Part shown: positions 1-8,569 of the stretch, piece by piece
Numbering within the stretch: the stretch's first letter is position 1
Layout of the letters: the number at the start of each line of letters is the position of its first letter
Assembly (NCBI GenBank): GCA_004293365.1
Contig: RDYN01000017.1
Coordinates: 1 to 55,641, forward strand
Source: Oscillatoriales cyanobacterium
GTDB lineage: Bacteria > Cyanobacteriota > Cyanobacteriia > Cyanobacteriales > Microcoleaceae
Direction: 5' to 3'
DNA length: 55,641 nucleotides
Notes under the pieces: generated by a model
The model's database searches: none
What the model saw: the letters and a program-made list of their open reading frames with translations, nothing else
Told to the model about the DNA's origin: nothing
Translations under genes and position numbers: made by a program

Positions 1-151
1 GTCCTTAACGGTTTGTAGTAAGGACTTTAGTCCTTAACGGTTTGTAGTAAGGACTTTAGTCCTTAACGGTTTGTAGTAAGGACTTTAGTCCTTAATGGTG
101 GCGTATTGGCGTATATTTTAATTCTGAGGACTGAAGTCCTCACTACGAACT
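1..151. repeat. Palindromic repeat family 1, tandemly expanded copy
   Basis: A 29 bp unit is repeated three times head to tail (1-29, 30-58, 59-87) with a fourth partial unit from 88. Each unit contains GTTTGTAGTAAGGAC followed by TTTAGTCC. A single opposite arm, GAGGACTGAAGTCCTC then ACTACGAAC, lies at about 125-150. In other copies one left arm faces one right arm, so here the left arm has been multiplied. There are no spacers, so this is not a CRISPR array. It lies 3' of the leftward Nudix gene. Confidence 0.85.
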
Positions 152-203
152 TTACAATTAATCTGCATTAATCTGCGTGCATCTGCGGTCAAAAAATCTT
201 CTG

Positions 204-632
204 CTACAAACGCGGCCGCAATCCGTAGTGGCGGTAGCGCCAATAATCGCGTAAAATGCTCTCGTGATCGAAACACAACTCCCTGGGAATCTGCCAAGAT
301 TCAAAAACTTGTAAATTTTTAGCATCATCCGCAGCTTGAGGCTCGCCCGTTGCCGCAGCCAAGAATACTATACTGATTGTATGTTGCCGCGCGTCGCGAT
401 TTGGATCGGAATAAACATAAAATTGCTCGATTAATTCTACATTCAAACTCGTTTCTTCTAAAGCTTCGCGCTTCGCCGCCGTTTCTACCGATTCCCCATA
501 ATCGACAAAGCCGCCGGGAATCGCCCAGCCGTAGGGAATATGCAGACGTTCTATAAGTACGATCGGTCGCTGCGGGCGATCGACCAATTCAATGATAATA
601 TCAACTGTAGGTGCAGGATTTCTATAAGTCAT
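204..632 (-). CDS. Nudix hydrolase
   Basis: Small Nudix-family pyrophosphohydrolase of about 142 residues, expected to cleave a nucleoside-diphosphate-linked substrate with Mg2+. The Nudix box is complete: GGFVDYGES, then [12 protein letters not shown], matching G-x5-E-x7-R-E-x2-E-E. The family includes ADP-ribose pyrophosphatases and 8-oxo-dGTPases, and the substrate cannot be read from the sequence. The frame is open to a TTG at 659, but the ATG at 632 ([11 protein letters not shown]) places the beta-strand start where Nudix folds usually begin and is preferred; neither has a clear ribosome binding site. It is transcribed alone, leftward, toward the palindromic repeats at the window edge. 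Confidence 0.85.
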   Translation of the reverse strand: MTYRNPAPTVDIIIELVDRPQRPIVLIERLHIPYGWAIPGGFVDYGESVETAAKREALEETSLNVELIEQFYVYSDPNRDARQHTISIVFLAAATGEPQAADDAKNLQVFESWQIPRELCFDHESILRDYWRYRHYGLRPRL

Positions 633-659
633 TTGCGAAGGAAGAAGGAAGTTCGGCAA

Positions 660-1018
660 CGGATTGTGTAACGGATGTAACGGATGTAACGGATGTAGAA
701 GAAGGAAACATTTAATAGCATAAGTCTGTAGGGGCGGGTTTTACCAACAGTAATAGCCGGAGATGAATAATCTCGTAAACCCGCCCAACCCAACCAACAA
801 TCATCATGTACATCTTAACATTCAATATACAAGGGGCTCCCCTCACCGACAATCCTGACACTGCAAACAAATTAAATAAACTCGCCCCCACCCCAAGATA
901 AAACCTGCTGCTGGGTGACATTAGCGCAAGATGTGCGATCGACCTAACCACAGTCCTAAAATAATATTTGCATATAATGTACTAATTGCCATAGTACACA
1001 AAAAGAGAGATTGATAAT
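660..1018. other. Intergenic region between divergent genes
   Basis: About 360 bp between the leftward Nudix gene and the rightward esterase. It holds a 9 bp tandem repeat (TAACGGATG three times, 669-695). A 79-codon leftward frame at 712-951 has no recognisable domain or start signal and was not accepted as a gene. Promoters for both flanking genes probably lie here, but no consensus pair was clear. Confidence 0.5.
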
Positions 1019-1939
1019 ATGCCTAAATGGCTCTTAAAAGTTTTAGGTATCGGTGCGGGTACAATCCTCCTGCTAGGTGCGGCTGGATACTGGTACGTGT
1101 TTATTGCCGGAGCACCTCAATTAGACCCTCCGAAAATCATAGCCGATGCCGACTTAAAATTTGAACTAAAAACATATAAAAGTGCAGCTATGAATTCCGA
1201 GCGCACCTACGGCTTAATTTTACCTCCCGGGTACGCAAAAAATCCCAAACAGCGCTATCCCGTGATTTTTTTGCTGCACGGCGGGCACGGAGATGCGCGC
1301 GCTTATCAAGACAAAGCTGCTGTTACTTCTGTGCTCCACGATTTATATAAAAGCAAAAGATTGCCGCCGTCAATTATAATTACTCCTGACGGAAACGACA
1401 AGCGGGGTACGAGTCCTTTGTGGGATCCGCAGTATTTTGACGGGCCGAACGGTAAGGTGGGAAGTGCGATCGGCTCCGAATTGGTTCAAATCGTAAAATC
1501 GCGCTACAGAACGCTGGAAGACCCCAAATTTTGGGCAATGGGAGGACAATCTTCGGGGGGGTGGGGAGCTTTTAACATCGGTTTGCGATATTTAAATAAT
1601 TTTAATATTTTGTTCAGCCACAGCGGTTATTTTACCGATCAAAGCGGCAAAGCTAACAGTCCTAAATATTTAGTGCCGAAACTTTCTGCAAAAGACAGAC
1701 AGCGACTGCGGGCTTATTTGGATGCGGGGGAAGAAGACAAGGAGTTTCTGACTTCTACTCAGCAGTTTCACGAACAATTAAATAGTTTGGGTATTGCCAA
1801 TCAGTTTAACAAATTTCCGGGAGGACACGGGATTGTGGGCCCGGATGTCGGTTGGAATTATTGGCACAAGCATTTAGCCGATTCTTTGAGTTATGTTGGA
1901 AAACTGTTTAAGATATCGCTGGCCGCACCGAAAAATTAG
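1019..1939 (+). CDS. Membrane-anchored alpha/beta-hydrolase, putative esterase
   Basis: 306-residue serine esterase of the esterase-D-like alpha/beta-hydrolase group. Residues 5-30 form one hydrophobic segment that should export the protein and probably anchor it. The oxyanion region is LLHGGHGD (85-92), the nucleophile elbow is GGQSSGGWG with Ser178 the likely nucleophile, and the catalytic His is probably in FPGGHG near the C-terminus. Natural substrates of such enzymes range from S-formylglutathione to mycolate or sugar esters, so no specific one is claimed. Its stop lies 11 bp before the GTG of the DUF2156 gene, so the two are very likely co-transcribed, which hints at a shared envelope or lipid role (inference). 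Confidence 0.8.
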   Translation: MPKWLLKVLGIGAGTILLLGAAGYWYVFIAGAPQLDPPKIIADADLKFELKTYKSAAMNSERTYGLILPPGYAKNPKQRYPVIFLLHGGHGDARAYQDKAAVTSVLHDLYKSKRLPPSIIITPDGNDKRGTSPLWDPQYFDGPNGKVGSAIGSELVQIVKSRYRTLEDPKFWAMGGQSSGGWGAFNIGLRYLNNFNILFSHSGYFTDQSGKANSPKYLVPKLSAKDRQRLRAYLDAGEEDKEFLTSTQQFHEQLNSLGIANQFNKFPGGHGIVGPDVGWNYWHKHLADSLSYVGKLFKISLAAPKN

Positions 1940-1950
1940 AAAGGTGAACT

Positions 1951-3630
1951 GTGTTACCCCAAAAAACTAGGATTGGACTCTGGACTGCATCATTTTTAAC
2001 TGGATTGGTTGGAGTTATTAACCTGCTGTCTGCTGTAACTCCCAGTTTACCCGATCGCCGAAATTGGCTGGAACCGTTTTTTCCTTTTACCGTGCGGGCG
2101 GGCGGGCATTTTTTTGCAGCCGTTATCGGATTTATGCTGCTAACTCTGGCAACTAATTTGTTGCGGCGCAAGCGGATTGCTTGGTTGCTGACGGTGGGAT
2201 TGTTAATTGCTTCTATTGTAGTTCATTTAGTCAAGGGATTGGATGTTGAAGAAAGTTTGCTTTCGGGAGTGCTGCTGTTTCAGTTGTTGGTGATGCGAAA
2301 AAGTTTTACGGCTAAATCCGATCGCCCTTCAATTGCTCAAGGAATCCGAGTTTTGGTAGGCGCTTTGCTGTTTACGCTAGCTTACGGCACGGCGGGATTT
2401 TATATTTTGGACGGGCGTTTTGAAGTTAACGAACAAGCGGTTAATTTTGATTGGGATGATGCTATTTTCCAAACTTTTGCCATGTTTTTTACGGCGGATG
2501 ACGCGGGTTTGGTGCCAAAAACTCGGTTTGCTAACTTTTTTGCCGATTCGATTTATGCTGTGGGTGCGGTAACGATTGGTTACGCACTTTTTATGCTGCT
2601 GCGCCCGGTGCTGCTGCGAGATGCAGGAAGTATTTCGGAACGGAATAAAGCTCAAGAAATTGTCGCAGAATACGGGCGGACAACGCTAGCGAGATTGGCG
2701 CTGCTTGAGGATAAATCTTATTATTTTAGTCCTTCGGGCAAAAGTACGATCGCCTACGTGCCCAAAGGTAGAGGCGCGATCGCCCTGGGAGACCCCATCG
2801 GCCCCCCAGAAGACCGCAAAGAGGCAATTCTGGGGTTTCAAGAATTTTGCGATCGCAACGATTGGTATCCGGCATTTTATCAAACTTTGCCCGACGATCT
2901 AGAAATGTATTCTAATCTCGGTTTTCGAGTGATGCAAATCGGCGAAGAAGCAATTGTTGACCTCAAAAATTTTACTCTCAAAGGCAAGGCAAATCAAAAT
3001 TTGCGAACTGCAATCAACCGACTCACAAAAGCCGGCAATCAAGTCGAATTTTACGAACCTCCTTTAAGTTTGGAGTTGATGCGGAAAATGAAAGCTGTTA
3101 GCGACGAGTGGCTGCAAATGGTTCAGGGTGCCGAAAAACAGTTTTCTGTCGGTTGGTTTGATGAGGCATATTTGCAGAAAACTCGCGCCGCAGCCATCCA
3201 CACTCCCGACGGTAAAATTAGTGCTTTTGCTAATATGATATCTGTGGGCGATCGAGTTGTTGGAGTTGATTTAATGCGGCGCCGCACTGAGGTGGAAAAT
3301 GGCACGATGGAGTGTTTGTTTGCTTCGATGTTGCAGCACTGTCAAGAGTTGGGCTATGTACAATTTGATTTGGGTTTATCGGCTTTGGCGGGAGTCGGAG
3401 AACCGGGGAAATCCGGGCGTTTGGAAAAGGTTTTGATTTATCTTTCGGATCACTTGAGCAAGTTTTATAATTTTAAGGGATTGCACAGTTTTAAAGATAA
3501 GTTCGGGCCGCGCTGGGAACCGCGTTATTTTGTTTATCCGAGTTGGGGAAGTTTGCCGGATGTTGTGGTTGCTTTGATTCGGGCTGATTCGGGCGATAGA
3601 CTTTTGGATTATTTGCGCCCGGGAAGTTAG
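1951..3630 (+). CDS. DUF2156 phosphatidylglycerol lysyltransferase-like membrane protein
   Basis: 559-residue protein. The N-terminal ~230 residues contain about five or six hydrophobic helices. The C-terminal ~310 residues match the DUF2156 / MprF catalytic domain, a double GNAT-like fold that in MprF transfers an aminoacyl group from tRNA to phosphatidylglycerol. Supporting segments are AYVPKGRGAIALGDPIGP, the region around GFQEFCDRNDWYPAFYQ, and LGLSALAGVGEPGKSGRLEK near residue 480. The membrane part is shorter than in full MprF (about 14 helices with the flippase), so this is the synthase-only type; lysyl specificity is not shown. The start is GTG, 11 bp after the esterase stop. The gene ends 8 bp before a palindromic repeat. 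Confidence 0.85.
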   Translation: MLPQKTRIGLWTASFLTGLVGVINLLSAVTPSLPDRRNWLEPFFPFTVRAGGHFFAAVIGFMLLTLATNLLRRKRIAWLLTVGLLIASIVVHLVKGLDVEESLLSGVLLFQLLVMRKSFTAKSDRPSIAQGIRVLVGALLFTLAYGTAGFYILDGRFEVNEQAVNFDWDDAIFQTFAMFFTADDAGLVPKTRFANFFADSIYAVGAVTIGYALFMLLRPVLLRDAGSISERNKAQEIVAEYGRTTLARLALLEDKSYYFSPSGKSTIAYVPKGRGAIALGDPIGPPEDRKEAILGFQEFCDRNDWYPAFYQTLPDDLEMYSNLGFRVMQIGEEAIVDLKNFTLKGKANQNLRTAINRLTKAGNQVEFYEPPLSLELMRKMKAVSDEWLQMVQGAEKQFSVGWFDEAYLQKTRAAAIHTPDGKISAFANMISVGDRVVGVDLMRRRTEVENGTMECLFASMLQHCQELGYVQFDLGLSALAGVGEPGKSGRLEKVLIYLSDHLSKFYNFKGLHSFKDKFGPRWEPRYFVYPSWGSLPDVVVALIRADSGDRLLDYLRPGS

Positions 3631-3637
3631 AGAAAAT

Positions 3638-3698
3638 TGGTTTGTAGTGAGGACTTTAGTCCTCATAAATCCGAGGACTAAAGTCCTCACTACAAACA
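3638..3698. repeat. Palindromic repeat family 1 between convergent genes
   Basis: Left arm GTTTGTAGTGAGGAC plus TTTAGTCCTC and right arm GAGGACTAAAGTCCTC plus ACTACAAAC are perfect complements around a 7-8 nt loop. Each arm is itself nearly palindromic. The element fills almost exactly the space between the stop at 3630 and the leftward stop at 3700, so it is well placed to end transcription from both sides (inference). Confidence 0.9.
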
Positions 3699-3699
3699 T

Positions 3700-4926
3700 T
3701 CATGCTAAACCGCGAACTGGCACGCGCTGCTTCTGCAAAACTTCTGCATACAGCTTTTCCAACTCAGTAATATTCTGACTGAGAGTGTACCGCTCGATCG
3801 CCCGCTGGCGCGCTTTTTGGCCCAGCAGCATTCCCAACTCAGGGTGATCGCAAAACAGCGGCAGCAAAGTTTGCAACTGACTCCGCACCCGCTGAGTGTT
3901 CAAAACTATCCCCGCGCCTTCCTCCAAAGCCTCCCCGTCAGCACCGGCATCCGTTGCCAAACAAGCTAAACCGCAGGCCATCGCTTCCAGCAGCGACAGC
4001 GACAGTCCCTCCACCAAAGAAGGCAAAATAAATACATCTGCACCGCGCAGAATTTCGATCCGGCGTTCTTCCTCGGCGACAAATCCGAGCCACACAATGC
4101 CCTCCTCTTCGCCGTAGGACAGTTGCAGCGACGCGGCGAGGGGCCCGTCGCCCACGATGGCCAACACGTTGCCAGGGCCAAAATTGCATTGTTTCCAGGC
4201 CTTCAGCAAAGCCTCAACATTTTTCTCCGGGGCAATGCGACCTTGATATACAAAAAGTCTATCGGCCTTTAACTCTGATTTCAACCCCGAAGGCCCGGGC
4301 GAATACTTCTGGGCGTCTACGCCGTTGGGAATCACAGCCACCCGTTCTTCCGGCACTCCCAACTTCACCAAAATATCCCGCTGAATGTAAGAAAATACGA
4401 TCGTCGAGTCGTAGTTAGCCAAAAACGGAGCGTACAGTTGATACATCAGGTGTTGGGTTCCCGATGTCAAATTCCGCAATTTGCGATCGAACGGCGGGTG
4501 AAAAGTCGCCACCAAAGGCAAATTCAATTCTTGACAAATTTCCGGCAGCAAAAAGTCTAGAGGCGAAAGCGTCAGGGAAGCGTGAACAACATCCGGTTTC
4601 AGCCGCCGCAAAGACTTCATCAAAACTGTGCGGGATTTGAGAGTTGGAATCGTATAAATTTGCGATTTGTAGTGACAGGGTAAAGAAACTTCGTTGCAAC
4701 TCGCCGGCGAAAGCGAATTGGTATAGGAACTTGGAGCCATGGACGAGCCCCATGAACCATTTGCCGCGCTCCACGCCGCATTATTCCTGTCAAGTTGGCC
4801 CGCTTCTTGGGCAAAGTGCAGGAAACTAACCTGGTATTCCCGGTCTAATAGTGCGTTAGTGACTTCCCTGGAGTAAGTTACGTTACCGCAAAAAGGTGAT
4901 TTTTTTCCTAGCCAAGCGATGTGCAT
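3700..4926 (-). CDS. Glycosyltransferase family 4 protein
   Basis: 408-residue GT-B glycosyltransferase, retaining type, likely cytoplasmic and acting on a nucleotide sugar. The N-terminal Rossmann half starts MHIAWLGKKSPFCG. The C-terminal donor-binding half shows GRIAPEKNVEALLKAW, VGDGPLAASL and the E-x7-E motif SLVEGLSLSLLEAMACG. Residues about 42-75 form a Ser/Asn/Ala-rich insertion with few recognisable elements. The ATG at 4926 lies 24 bp after the MFS gene stop, making this the last gene of the leftward group deoC-recO-MFS-GT. The acceptor is unknown. Confidence 0.85.
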   Translation of the reverse strand: MHIAWLGKKSPFCGNVTYSREVTNALLDREYQVSFLHFAQEAGQLDRNNAAWSAANGSWGSSMAPSSYTNSLSPASCNEVSLPCHYKSQIYTIPTLKSRTVLMKSLRRLKPDVVHASLTLSPLDFLLPEICQELNLPLVATFHPPFDRKLRNLTSGTQHLMYQLYAPFLANYDSTIVFSYIQRDILVKLGVPEERVAVIPNGVDAQKYSPGPSGLKSELKADRLFVYQGRIAPEKNVEALLKAWKQCNFGPGNVLAIVGDGPLAASLQLSYGEEEGIVWLGFVAEEERRIEILRGADVFILPSLVEGLSLSLLEAMACGLACLATDAGADGEALEEGAGIVLNTQRVRSQLQTLLPLFCDHPELGMLLGQKARQRAIERYTLSQNITELEKLYAEVLQKQRVPVRGLA

Positions 4927-4950
4927 TCAAGTAAATCAGAGTTTGTTATT

Positions 4951-6468
4951 TTATGGGAGTCGATCGACTTTGCTATTAGTGCTACGGGAAATATACCAGG
5001 TTAAGACGCCACCTGCGATCGCCAATCCTGCCAAAGCCAAAAATACGGTTGGCAAACCCAGAAATGTTTCTGCTACTCCCGCTAAAGCTAACGGTAAACT
5101 CAAAGCGATATTAGTGGCATTGTTTTGCAGCCCAAAGACTTTTCCCCGCATTTCTTCTGGGGTTTCTGCTTGAATTGTCGTCTGCATCGGCACTCCCACC
5201 AACGAGGCAAACAAACCCAACAGCGTAATGAACAGCACCGAGATCCACAAATGGTGCGTAAATGCAGAAAGACCCATCAGAGCAAGTGCCATGCCAACAG
5301 AGCCGATTAAACTAAGTTGAGAGTGAGAAAATTTGTGGCCGAGATAGCCAACAGTCGTCGCTCCAACAGCCATTCCCACGCCCACCGCAGCCAGCAAAAA
5401 GCCAAATTGTGACGCTTTCATACCGGGCAGGATTTCTGCCAGCCGCACCGCTAGAACTGCCAAGGCTGCAAAAATGGAAAATAGAATAATTAGTTGAATT
5501 AAAGCATTGCGGACTTTCGGCTGATCGTTGATGTAACGCAAACCGTCTTTTAAATCTGCTAGGGGGTGCGGCGGTTCGTGTTCGACTTCGTTTTTTTCGC
5601 CTGTTTTCATAGACAGCAACAGCACTCCGGCGAAGGCGTAACTGCCGCCTACTACTAATTCTTTGCCGATGCCGAGTCCGCCGCCGAGGTTGGTAAATAG
5701 GTTGTCGGCTAAGGCTAGTAAGGGTTCTCCGACTGCAAAGCCGATAATCACCGAACCCATCATGGTTGTGGTGTAGAGCGAGTTTGCCGATAGCAGGTGG
5801 CGGCGTTCCACTATTAAGGGAATCACGGACTGTTCTGCTGGGGCGAAAAATTGAGTTAGGGTCGAAACTAGGAATGTGACTAGCAGCAGCAAGCAGAATC
5901 CGAGCGGTAGTTGACCGAGTTCAAATCCGTCTGAGAGCCACAGCAGCAGGGGTAATGTTAAGACGAAGCCTCCGCGCAGCAGGTTTGTGGCTACAAGCAC
6001 GGCTTTTTTCGACCAACGATCGACATACACGCCCGCAGCAGCCCCGAACAATACCGCAGGAATCGTAAAAGCAATCATGATTGCTGACACCCACCTGCTG
6101 ATGGTTTGATCGGGCGCTTGAAATCTGCTGGCTACCAGGGCGATCGTCAGTACGAGATAAACTTTATCTGCTAGTTGCGAGAAAACTTGCCCGCTCCACA
6201 AGGCTAGAAAATTTCGGTTTTTCAGAACCGGCAGAAATCCTGTTTCTTTTTCGTCCGTTTCGGCTACTGCTTCCGCGAGTTCTGCTGCGGTTGATGCTGT
6301 TGGCAGCGGGGGGATGGCTTCGGGTTGTTGGCTGTTGCCGTTGTTCCAGTCTGTTTCTGGATTTGTGGGATATTTGTCCATTTCTGGGTCTTGGGCGTTG
6401 CTCCATTGTCGATCGGCAAAGACGGGCGATGAGTTAAAATCTGGAAAATTTTCTCGTTCTTCCATCTT
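4951..6468 (-). CDS. Major facilitator superfamily transporter
   Basis: MFS permease with about 10-12 hydrophobic helices beginning at FLPVLKNRNFLALWSGQVFS. It resembles the MFS-3 / drug-exporter branch, including GAAAGVYVDRWSKKAVL, the loop 2-3 motif-A equivalent, and a central cytoplasmic loop before LKDGLRYI. The substrate is unknown. The frame is open to a TTG at 6579, but the ATG at 6468 (MEERENF) is taken here; ATGs at 6522 and 6525 are alternatives and none has a good Shine-Dalgarno. About 75 acidic, Pro/Ser-rich residues precede the first helix in any case. It lies between recO and the glycosyltransferase on the same strand. Confidence 0.8.
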   Translation of the reverse strand, partial: KMEERENFPDFNSSPVFADRQWSNAQDPEMDKYPTNPETDWNNGNSQQPEAIPPLPTASTAAELAEAVAETDEKETGFLPVLKNRNFLALWSGQVFSQLADKVYLVLTIALVASRFQAPDQTISRWVSAIMIAFTIPAVLFGAAAGVYVDRWSKKAVLVATNLLRGGFVLTLPLLLWLSDGFELGQLPLGFCLLLLVTFLVSTLTQFFAPAEQSVIPLIVERRHLLSANSLYTTTMMGSVIIGFAVGEPLLALADNLFTNLGGGLGIGKELVVGGSYAFAGVLLLSMKTGEKNEVEHEPPHPLADLKDGLRYINDQPKVRNALIQLIILFSIFAALAVLAVRLAEILPGMKASQFGFLLAAVGVGMAVGATTVGYLGHKFSHSQLSLIGSVGMALALMGLSAFTHHLWISVLFITLLGLFASLVGVPMQTTIQAETPEEMRGKVFGLQNNATNIALSLPLALAGVAETFLGLPTVFLALAGLAIAGGVLTWYISRSTNSKVDRLP

Positions 6469-6723
6469 GTGGTGGGTCACAGCTAAAACAGATATTCTCA
6501 AATCAGTATCGGACAGTCGCATCATAGGATTAGGGGTGGATCGCCTGGGATGGTGGAGGTTGGGGGACGTGAAGTTCAAATTGAGGCGTTTACCTCGAAT
6601 TTTAATAACTCGTAACTTTTCTTATTATCTAGTGTTCCAAGAATCTTGAGAATTTACCTGAAACTGCTTGCTGGTTCGGATATCCCGCAAGGTGGGGTGA
6701 GATTTTCACTCAACATTCAAAAT

Positions 6724-7599
6724 TTAAAACTCAAAACTCTCCAAGTAGGTGTCGATCGAGCTTCCCGATCGAATCGTGCAACCTAAATGATACTGGGCAT
6801 ATTGCCGCAAAATATTTTCTACTGATATCCAAGTCGCGCGATCGGCAATCCCCTCTCCTAGTTCTGCACTACCCAACTGTTGCAGCGCAGCTAATTCTCT
6901 AGCATTAATCTGAAAATTTGTCAAGTGTTTGCTGTCGCTCGTTTGCGGGGAACGGGAGCTGGATCTGTACAAGCTGCCGGTTTGGGAAGAGAGTTCTGCC
7001 TCTAAGTTAGCTAGCTCTGGCAAGCTGAAGGTTCCCCCAGAGGGTATACTAAACCCGGTTTGCCATTTCGGATCTTTGAAATTTGGGATGAGGGGTTGTC
7101 TGGTGGCGCAGCAGACTTGGACTTGGGGCGCGAGGCCTGCTAGGGCTAGCAAGTGAAAAATACCCTGGGCCAGATGGGCGACTAGCAGGGCGGCGGATTG
7201 GATTTCTGTGCGATCGGACAAACGCTCCAAACGGCTCAAGTGTTCGCCCAGCAAAAAGAACAGCGATTCTTGCGGTTCGTCGGAAAGGGCGCTGGCGATC
7301 GCCAATTCGGCCAGATATTGCGCGGCTGATAGTTTTCCGAGGTTGCGGCTCAAACCCGGATAGGATTCGACGGTGGACGCTTGAGTAATCTTGTCGAGCG
7401 ATCGGCCTTTGGCGATGAGCAATTCGTTGACGACAAATAACTCGCTTCTCCCGCCAATGCTCGATCGCTGTTTGCGAACACCCGGTGCTACGGCTTTTAT
7501 CAAGCCGAATTCCCGCGTCAAAACTGTCAGCAGGCGATCGGATTCCCCGATCGGCGCACTCTTAAGATTAATACCAATTGCTTTGTAAGTTCGATTCAC
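6724..7599 (-). CDS. recO: DNA repair protein RecO
   Basis: 291-residue RecO, the mediator that with RecR loads RecA on SSB-coated DNA in RecF-pathway gap repair. The N-terminal OB-fold is clear (GINLKSAPIGESDRLLTVL, then a loop with GVRKQRSSIGGRSELF), followed by the helical domain with LAELAIASALSDEPQESLF. A Ser-rich linker near residue 210 is non-conserved. Only two neighbouring cysteines (VCCATRQPL) remain of the four-Cys zinc site found in some RecO proteins. It lies between deoC and the MFS gene, all leftward; the 258 bp before it and the 144 bp after it leave room for separate promoters. Confidence 0.92.
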   Translation of the reverse strand: MNRTYKAIGINLKSAPIGESDRLLTVLTREFGLIKAVAPGVRKQRSSIGGRSELFVVNELLIAKGRSLDKITQASTVESYPGLSRNLGKLSAAQYLAELAIASALSDEPQESLFFLLGEHLSRLERLSDRTEIQSAALLVAHLAQGIFHLLALAGLAPQVQVCCATRQPLIPNFKDPKWQTGFSIPSGGTFSLPELANLEAELSSQTGSLYRSSSRSPQTSDSKHLTNFQINARELAALQQLGSAELGEGIADRATWISVENILRQYAQYHLGCTIRSGSSIDTYLESFEF

Positions 7600-7619
7600 T
7601 AGATTTTAAATTTTAGATT

Positions 7620-7863
7620 CACAATGGCAGTAGCAAAAACAGTCCACGACACACAACTTTTATTCGATACTCGTTACCAGACTCTGATACTCGTTACCAG
7701 GCTCTGCCTCCTAATCCCAGCCGATGCAGAGCCTCTAAATATGGGTTCCTTTCGCAGAGCCTTGGAACCAGTTAAGTTTCAGCTTAAGTTCACACTAATA
7801 CCCATTACCTAATGACTACTGACTAATGACTAATGACTAATGACTGCTGACTAATGACTAATG
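7620..7863. repeat. Heptamer tandem repeat and short direct repeats
   Basis: A 17 bp direct repeat (GATACTCGTTACCAG type) occurs at about 7667-7705. An array of CTAATGA / CTGACTA heptamers runs from about 7810 to 7863. The array supplies the last His codon and the TAG stop (7858-7860, opposite strand) of deoC. Heptanucleotide tandem repeats of this sort are typical of filamentous cyanobacterial intergenic DNA. Confidence 0.8.
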
Positions 7864-8538
7864 AGTCTGATTTAAATTATCTCGCTGGCGGATTAATTCC
7901 GGGCCGCGAGAAGTCCCCAAACGAGTCGCACCAGCCACGATCAAATCTATAGCTTGTTCGTGAGTGCGAATTCCTCCGGCCGCTTTAATACCAACTCTTC
8001 CCTTAGTAAATTCCTTCAACAACCGTACATCTTCAACTGTCGCCCCACCAAAAAAGCCCGTATTCGTTTTGATGTAAGTCGCGCCCGCCTCCATGCAAAG
8101 CTCAGCCGCTAATTGTTTTTCCTCATCAGAAAGCATCGAGCATTCGATAATCGCCTTGATAGTTAGTCCGGTTTCTTCGCAAATTTCGGCCAATTCCCGA
8201 TGAAATTCGTCGCTTTTTCCGGCTTTCAACAATCCTAAATTCACCGAGACATCTAACTCAACGGCTCCGCTGTCTGCCGCTTCTAGGGCTTCGTAGAGTT
8301 TTACTGCTGGTGTGGTTGCTCCCGTGGGAAAACCTATGACTGTCGAGACTTTTGGATTTTTGCCGTGCAAGAGACTTACCGCTTGTCGCACGTAGGCGGG
8401 ATAAACGCAAACTGTGGCAAACCCAAATCTTTCTGCTTGTTGGCAGCAATTTTCTACTTGCTCGGGGGTGGCGCCCGGATCGATCAGGGCGTGGTCGATA
8501 TAGGGGGCAATATCGATATCTGGCCCTTGTGCAGCCAT
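7858..8538 (-). CDS. deoC: Deoxyribose-phosphate aldolase
   Basis: 226-residue class I aldolase that splits 2-deoxyribose 5-phosphate into glyceraldehyde 3-phosphate and acetaldehyde in deoxynucleoside catabolism. The Schiff-base Lys is in TYIKTNTGF (about K157), the second catalytic Lys in KAAGGIR (about K185), and the Asp in ELDVSVNLG. The ATG at 8538 ([19 protein letters not shown]) is well supported by the start of the TIM barrel. Length is normal. The C-terminal residue and stop codon are formed by the neighbouring heptamer repeat. deoC and recO lie next to each other here on the same strand. Confidence 0.93.
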   Translation of the reverse strand: MAAQGPDIDIAPYIDHALIDPGATPEQVENCCQQAERFGFATVCVYPAYVRQAVSLLHGKNPKVSTVIGFPTGATTPAVKLYEALEAADSGAVELDVSVNLGLLKAGKSDEFHRELAEICEETGLTIKAIIECSMLSDEEKQLAAELCMEAGATYIKTNTGFFGGATVEDVRLLKEFTKGRVGIKAAGGIRTHEQAIDLIVAGATRLGTSRGPELIRQRDNLNQTH

Positions 8539-8569
8539 TGCTGTTTTTTCTCCGAAGCAACTACTTCTT

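Noticed and set aside
1-120. CRISPR-like regular repeat at the window start
   Set aside because: The 29 bp units are head to tail with no spacers, and the unit is an arm of a palindromic repeat found across the window.
712-951. 79-codon leftward ORF
   Set aside because: No domain, no signal, low-complexity composition, no ribosome binding site; between divergent genes.
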